This document shows positions 1-5,100 of a stretch of DNA of 5,871 nucleotides, piece after piece. The notes beneath the pieces were generated by a model. That model searched no databases. It was not told the DNA's origin and worked only from the letters and a program-made list of their open reading frames with translations. The DNA comes from an uncultured Spirochaetaceae bacterium (GTDB taxonomy: Bacteria > Spirochaetota > Spirochaetia > Treponematales > Treponemataceae), in assembly GCA_902773215.1 (NCBI GenBank), contig CACYDQ010000091.1, forward strand, positions 1-5,871, written 5' to 3'. Each line of letters starts with the position of its first letter. Positions within the stretch are counted from its first letter, which is position 1. A program made the translations under genes and the position numbers.

Positions 1-1862
1 ATGCTCATCAGGCAGAACTTGTCCGCCATATCAATGTCATCCACGTCGCTGTTCTTTATGCCCGTCAGGTCCGCAATGTAGTTCGCAACCTTCTTGGGAT
101 TGTAGCCGTCAATCCAGCCCAGCTGCACGAAGAGGCGGGTCTGGCCGGGATTCCCGGCACGCTCACCGCGCTCACCCTTGCGGCCTTTGTCCTGTGGGGC
201 CGCGCTTGCAATCTTGCCGTAGCGTTTCGCGCTGAGCGTACTGCCGTAAGTCGCTGACAGGAGGGATGCGAGAACTTCCTGCGGGTCCTGGCCGGCGCAC
301 AGTTCTTCCGCCATCTTGTCGAATATCGGGTCTCCTTTCCTGAGCGTGTTCTCCGGTGCGGCATTCTCGGAAGCCTCGGGGGTATCTCCTGAAATCTCAC
401 CAGGATTCTGTCCGACAATCTCCCCGTTCTCGTCCATGCTGATGTTCAGCCCGAGCTTCTCGCGGACTTCCTTAAAGAGCCTCTTGCGCTTGGCCTCGAC
501 GACTTCCTCAACGGAAGGAATCTTGCCTTCAAGCATCTCGCCCTTCGCGCTCTTCTTGATGGCGGCCTTCAGGTACTGAATCTTTCTCCTGGACTCTTCC
601 GGGCGGACAAAGGTGACAGCCATACCGGCAGCTCCGGCACGGCCCGTGCGGCCAATGCGGTGCACGTAGGTCGGTCCGTCGAACGGCAGGTCGTAGTTGA
701 CGACATGAGTCAGCCCGCTTATGTCTATTCCACGGGCGGCAACGTCGGTTGCCACGAGTATGCGGGTTTTCTTTATGCGGAAGCGGGCAAGAATTTTCTC
801 GCGCTGCCCCTGGGGTATGTCCCCGTGCAGGGCCGCTACCTCGTACCCGCGCTCATCCAGCGTCTTGCACACCATGTCCGCGTCGGACTTGCGCTGTACG
901 AATACAAGGCCGTAGAAGTCAGGCGCGATGTCAATCAGGCGGACAAGCGCTTCTATCTTCTCGCTCTCGCGGAGGACCCAATAGCGCTGGTCAATCAGCA
1001 GGGGCTCTTCGTCATGTCCCTCTTCCTCGACAATCTCGTAATCGCCCATGAACTTTTCTGCGATTTTGAGAATCGGCTTGGGAACGGTCGCGCTGAAAAG
1101 CAGGACGCGGCACTCGGGATTGGCTTCCGCGAAGATGTTCTCTATGTCATCGACGAAGCCCATGTCCAGCATCTCGTCACCTTCGTCAAGGATGAAGTAC
1201 TGGATGCGGTCAATCTGCAGGACACCCCTGTCCATCAGGTCCTGCACGCGGCCCGGCGTTCCGACGACGATTTCCACGCCCTTACGGAGCGCACGTATCT
1301 GCTCGCCCATGGAGGCACCGCCGTAGACAACTGCCGTCCGGGGGTATTTTCCCGGCGTGAACGAAGCCATCTCCGTGCAGGTCTGCATGGCAAGCTCGCG
1401 GGTCGGCTCAAGGATTATCGCCTGCACGTGGTCGCTGCCGCTCCTGAGCTGCTGTACGATAGGAAGGCCGAACGCGGCCGTCTTTCCCGTCCCCGTCCTT
1501 GCGCGGGCAATGACGTTCGCGTCTCCGTTCAGAAGACGGGGTATCGCCAGTACCTGGATGGGGGAGGGGGTGACGAAGCCCTTGCGCCGTATGGCCTCAA
1601 GGGTCATCTCATCCAGCCCCAGGTCGGCAAAGGAAATGCCGTCTTCACCCTCTTCAGGTTCACCGGCTTCGTCCATTACGTCAGTGTCCTGCTGTTCCGG
1701 ATTTTCGTCCTGACTTGATTCTGTCGTGGAGTTTTCCATTGCATTGCTTGCTTCCATCGTGACGGGAGCCGTCTCCGATGCCACGGTGGCCGTCGTCTCT
1801 GCCCCTGCGGACAGCACGGCCCCTTCCGCTGAATTTTCAGCGTTGAGAGAAATGTCTTCCAT
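1..1862 (-). CDS. deaD: DEAD-box ATP-dependent RNA helicase, DeaD/CsdA type, C-terminus beyond window edge
   Basis: An ATP-dependent RNA helicase expected to unwind short RNA duplexes in the cytoplasm during ribosome assembly, mRNA turnover and cold adaptation (family knowledge). The frame is open for 620 codons and runs past position 1. Visible motifs: Q motif GFVTPSPIQ (about residues 95-103), motif I ARTGTGKT (121-128), Ia PTRELA (153-158), Ib TPGR, motif II DEGD (226-229, in place of DEAD), III SAT (257-259), HGD in domain 2, V ATDVAARGID (371-380), VI HRIGRTGR (401-408). A charged linker with a GERGERAG patch follows, then the start of a DbpA-type RNA-binding domain from about residue 575 (RLFVQLGWIDG). 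The first ~80 residues are an acidic, low-complexity extension rich in Glu, Ala, Ser and Thr. The start at 1862 is chosen because AGGGG sits 7 nt upstream. An in-frame ATG at 1895 lacks a good ribosome-binding site. E. coli DeaD is 629 residues, so only a few tens of residues are probably missing. The family call is secure; the symbol is by similarity. Confidence 0.95.
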   Translation of the reverse strand, partial: MEDISLNAENSAEGAVLSAGAETTATVASETAPVTMEASNAMENSTTESSQDENPEQQDTDVMDEAGEPEEGEDGISFADLGLDEMTLEAIRRKGFVTPSPIQVLAIPRLLNGDANVIARARTGTGKTAAFGLPIVQQLRSGSDHVQAIILEPTRELAMQTCTEMASFTPGKYPRTAVVYGGASMGEQIRALRKGVEIVVGTPGRVQDLMDRGVLQIDRIQYFILDEGDEMLDMGFVDDIENIFAEANPECRVLLFSATVPKPILKIAEKFMGDYEIVEEEGHDEEPLLIDQRYWVLRESEKIEALVRLIDIAPDFYGLVFVQRKSDADMVCKTLDERGYEVAALHGDIPQGQREKILARFRIKKTRILVATDVAARGIDISGLTHVVNYDLPFDGPTYVHRIGRTGRAGAAGMAVTFVRPEESRRKIQYLKAAIKKSAKGEMLEGKIPSVEEVVEAKRKRLFKEVREKLGLNISMDENGEIVGQNPGEISGDTPEASENAAPENTLRKGDPIFDKMAEELCAGQDPQEVLASLLSATYGSTLSAKRYGKIASAAPQDKGRKGERGERAGNPGQTRLFVQLGWIDGYNPKKVANYIADLTGIKNSDVDDIDMADKFCLMS

Positions 1863-1869
1863 TATGTTT

Positions 1870-1889
1870 CCCCTGCGTGCTCTGCACGC
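1870..1889 (-). promoter_or_regulatory. Helicase ribosome-binding site with an abutting hairpin
   Basis: The Shine-Dalgarno AGGGG (1874-1870) lies 7 nt before the ATG at 1862 and decides that start. Immediately 5' of it, with no spacer, is a perfect inverted repeat GCGTGC-AGA-GCACGC (1889-1875): a 6-bp GC-rich stem with a 3-nt loop. A helix this close to the ribosome-binding site could affect initiation, for example with temperature. Regulation is inference; the hairpin and spacing are direct observations. Confidence 0.6.
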
Positions 1890-2002
1890 CCACATGAAAG
1901 CCTAGGTACCGCATAACGAAAAAACTAACGAAGTGTTAAAAAGATTTTCCCCTATACCCTTGCGGTAACGGACTCGCATGTTGAATTATGATTTACGTGC
2001 AT

Positions 2003-2031
2003 ACTTTAACGTTTTTTGCATTTTGTTGCAA
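2003..2031 (-). promoter_or_regulatory. Candidate sigma70-type promoter for the helicase gene
   Basis: On the minus strand, TTGCAA at 2031-2026 (4 of 6 matches to the -35 consensus) is followed after exactly 17 nt by TAAAGT at 2008-2003 (4 of 6 to the -10 consensus). A-rich tracts lie a further 26-39 nt upstream (2070-2057). Transcription from here would give a leader of roughly 130 nt before the start at 1862. A second possible -10, CATAAT at 1990-1985, is closer to consensus but has no acceptable -35 at the right distance. This is supported by pattern only. Confidence 0.35.
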
Positions 2032-2040
2032 GGGTTTGCA
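2016..2040. promoter_or_regulatory. Three TTGCA direct repeats at a 10-bp period, candidate operator
   Basis: TTGCA occurs at 2016-2020, 2026-2030 and 2036-2040, each exactly 10 bp (about one helical turn) from the next, with a fourth TGCA at 1998-2001. The last two copies also form the palindrome TGCAA-gggt-TTGCA (2027-2040). The middle copy overlaps the proposed -35 element, where a repressor would act. No regulator is identifiable in the window, and the A/T-rich surroundings raise the chance of coincidence. Confidence 0.3.
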
Positions 2041-2112
2041 GGGAAAGCGGCACTTATTTTTTGTTTTTTTCCAACGAAGTTTCAAATCGATGTCCACGTC
2101 CGCGCCGCAGGC

Positions 2113-5100
2113 TTACGGCGAGGGCGGCGTGCCAACGTAGACCTTGATGTTGCTGGTGGGGTCGCCCTCGGGGTGGTCGGCGTCTCCCTCGATGAAGTTC
2201 GGGTTGCCGCTGGTCTCATTTTTGAGGGCCGTTATCATGGCCTGCCGTATCGTCTCGCCCAGGACGTATATGTTAATCGGGTTGCTTTCGCCCGGTTTTT
2301 TGCCGGCTGAATCGCCGCATTTGAACATTTCCTGAAAGGAGGAACCAGCATAGCTTTTCTTTATGACAACGTTGCCGGTCAGGCTTCCGCAGCTTGCGAA
2401 ACATCCCTGTACGTTTGCGCCGGCAGGAATTACCGGGGCGTTAGCCAGGCTTGTGCAGTTGCTGAAGCAATGATACATGTTCGTCACGCTGTCGGGTATG
2501 GTTACGCTTGTCAGGCTGGTGCAGGAGAGGAAGCACATGTGCATGTTCGTCACGCTGTCAGGTATCTCCGGGGCACTTACCAGGCTCGTGCATTTGTAGA
2601 AGCACGTAGTCAGGTCGGTCACACCGGCGGGTATGACGGCGCTAGTCAGGCTCGTGCATTCTTCGAAGCAGCTATACAGGCTCGTCACTCCGGCGGGTAT
2701 CTCCGGGGCGCTGGTCAGGCTGGTGCAGCCGGAGAAGCATTTTTCCAAGTCCGTCACACCGGCGGGTAAGGTGGCGCTGGTCAGGCTGGTGCAGCCTTTG
2801 AAGCACTCCTTCAGGCTCGTCACGCTGGCAGATATGACCGGGCCGCTTATCAGGCTGGTGCAGCTGGAGAAGCACGCCTCTAAGTCCGTCACGCTGGCAG
2901 GTATCTCCGGGACGCTTGTCAGGCTGGTACATCTGCTGAAGCACCACTTCATGTTTGTCACGCTGTCGGGTATCTCCGGGGCGCTGGTCAGGCTGGTGCA
3001 GCCGCCGAAGCACTCCTCCATGTTCGTCACGCTGGAGGGGATGGTGGCACTGGTCAGGCTGGTGCAGCCGTAGAAGCACAGCTTCATGTTCGTTACGCTG
3101 TCGGGTATCTCCGGGGCGCTTGCCAGGCTGGTGCACGCTCTGAAGCACCCATTCATGTTCGTCACGCCGGCGGGTATCTCCGGGGCGCTTGCCAGACTTT
3201 CGCAGCCGTAGAAGCAATAATACAAGTCCGTCGCGTCGGAAGGCAGCCGGGGAGCCTGTACCAGCGTAGAGCATTCATAAAAGGCGGATGTCATGTCAAG
3301 ACCGTCCGGCAGCTGCGTCTCCGACAGGTCAACGTAGACGGCGTTCCATGAGTAGGAATGCCTTCCCAGTGCGCTCTTGATGGCATCAAGACCATCGCTG
3401 TCTACGCCATTCATGGGGGGCAGCTTGTACGGGGAGGCCAGGGTGCCCGAGCCCGTGATGCCCAGGGCCGTAATATAGGAAGACGGGTTTGACAGGACGC
3501 CGTCCAAATCTGCCGGAGTCAGGACCATCTTCATGCGTACCGATTCGGTCGCGTTGGCGGGCGGGAGCACAGCTCCGTCCAGCACGGGCTTGCACTCAAT
3601 CATATACGGGGCACCCGATGTGGAAGGATTCCCGTTGCATATCTTGCGGGCAGTGTTATTGCGGATTTTGTCGTCGCCGCTCGAAGGCGGCGTGGTAAAG
3701 GAGGCCGCGGTGTGGAACTTCCAGGCGAACTTCGTCCCGGTGGGGAAGGAGTCCGCGGCATCCACGGGCACTGCTTCCAGCTTGAAGGTCTTTTCCGTAT
3801 CGTTGACGGCGGTAGCTCCGATGAGGTATGTCGTGGTGGCGGACTCCCCGGTGCCGGACGTTTCGCTTGCAATGCCGTCTGGCGGAGTCACCACAATCTT
3901 AAACTCCGGGACGGTCAGGCGGAAGGCCTTTACGGTCTGATCCGGGGCAAGCCTGTCCTCCGCTGCGTTGGGACAGCTTGCGCAGCAGCCCAGAATCATA
4001 CTCTTGGGCGAGGCCGGCGTACCGGGACTTGCGGCTGTCATGCCGAGCGCCGACGGGAGCAGCGTGCAGCTGTCGTCCGTCGCCCCGGTAATGCTGCTGC
4101 CGCCGCATGTCCACTGGAAGGTCGTATCCGGCGGGAAGCTTTCGCCCGCAGGCAGCGTCGCCGTCAGGGTAAAGCCGTCCGTCAGGCTGGTGAGCGCGTA
4201 CGTGTTTGATGCAGCGGTGCTGTTCGCTGCGTTATAGCTGTCCGGCGGCGCAATCGATATCGTGAACTCCGGCATTGTGTACAGCACGAATGCGTCCGCG
4301 CTGCCGGATCCGTCCACGGCTACCAGCGCATGGGGATTATGCGCGGTGCAGCTGACGGATATCTGGTTTGCGGCCGCAGACGTGTGCCCGATGTCCGCCT
4401 CCGCGATGCCCGAGCCGGAAAAGGATGCGACCCCGTCGATTCCGACAGCGGTGTCCGCCGGGCTGTATGTGTTCGGTACGGAGCCTGACCATACGCTGAC
4501 TGACCAGCTGAATGTGGTTCCTGCCGGGAACTCCACACCGGATGCCGTCGGGTCTGGCGTGAGCGTGAACAGGTCGGTGGTGTTCACCAGGGCGTACCTG
4601 GGGGTGAGCGGGTCGCTGGTGTCGCTCTTGGAAGCCTTGTAACTTGAAGGCGGGGTTATCAGCACCGAGAAGGCGGGGATGGTGTACAGGAGGTATACGC
4701 TCTGCGTTCTGGCTGGCGCGGTCACGTCCTCCTCCGCGCGGTCGTTTTTCGCGGTGCAGCGGACTGTTATAGCCGTCGGGGCCGCCTGTGTGCCCATGAT
4801 GCTTTCGTCCAGTCCCATGTCTGAGGGACTGACGACACAGTCCTCGCCGACGGCGGTCGTCCTGGTTATCAGGCTGCCGCCCGCGGCCTGGATTTCCCAG
4901 TGGAAGCTCGTGCCGCCGGGGAAGCTGCCCTCTGTGGCAGCCGGTGTCAGAGTGAAGCCGTCTGCCAGGTCGGTCAGTGCCCATGCCGAGGCTGTTCCGA
5001 CCGATCCGTCCATGCTTGCCGGGGCCGCCATGTCAAAGCTGAACGCGGGTATGGTTGCGTCAAGCCCCACGGTGACGGAGGCGGACGCGCTTGCGGTCTT

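Larger units (their letters stand above)
1863..2112 (-). other. Intergenic region between surface-protein stop and helicase start, including a probable helicase leader
   Basis: This 250-bp gap is much more AT-rich than the flanking genes, with A/T runs at 2057-2070 and around 1918-1955, and has no ORF with a credible start. Besides the candidate promoter, TTGCA repeats and ribosome-binding hairpin, it has a long-range 6-bp inverted repeat, TACCGC (1967-1962) with GCGGTA (1912-1907), that could close a 49-nt loop in the leader. A short GC stem at the surface-protein stop codon (CGCCG 2120-2116 with CGGCG 2107-2103) has no U-run after it, so no intrinsic terminator is supported. Read-through into the helicase gene or another termination mode is possible. 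Confidence 0.6.

Noticed and set aside
660..1718. A 352-codon open frame on the plus strand opposite the helicase gene
   Set aside because: It is fully antisense to a helicase frame with every family motif, shows no recognisable domain, and is the usual by-product of GC-rich codon use on the opposite strand.
2103..2129. Possible terminator of the surface-protein gene: short GC stems around the TAA
   Set aside because: Stems are only 5-6 bp and no T-run follows on the minus strand; the nearby homopolymers there are A-runs. Not supportable as an intrinsic terminator.
2152..2159. GCTGGTGG, identical to the E. coli Chi octamer
   Set aside because: Chi sequences are lineage-specific and this is a single occurrence inside coding DNA of a probably unrelated organism.
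2374..3255. CRISPR array or diversity-generating retroelement variable region
   Set aside because: The repeats are contiguous, coding and 66/69 bp with no unique spacers. No reverse transcriptase, template repeat or C-type lectin fold is visible.
2672..3274. Shifted minus-strand and plus-strand open frames with repeats such as HQPDQRPGDTRQRD or ALVRLVQP
   Set aside because: The LRR units are 66 or 69 bp, both multiples of 3, so all frames inherit periodic, stop-free repeats. The main frame matches known LRR families; these do not.
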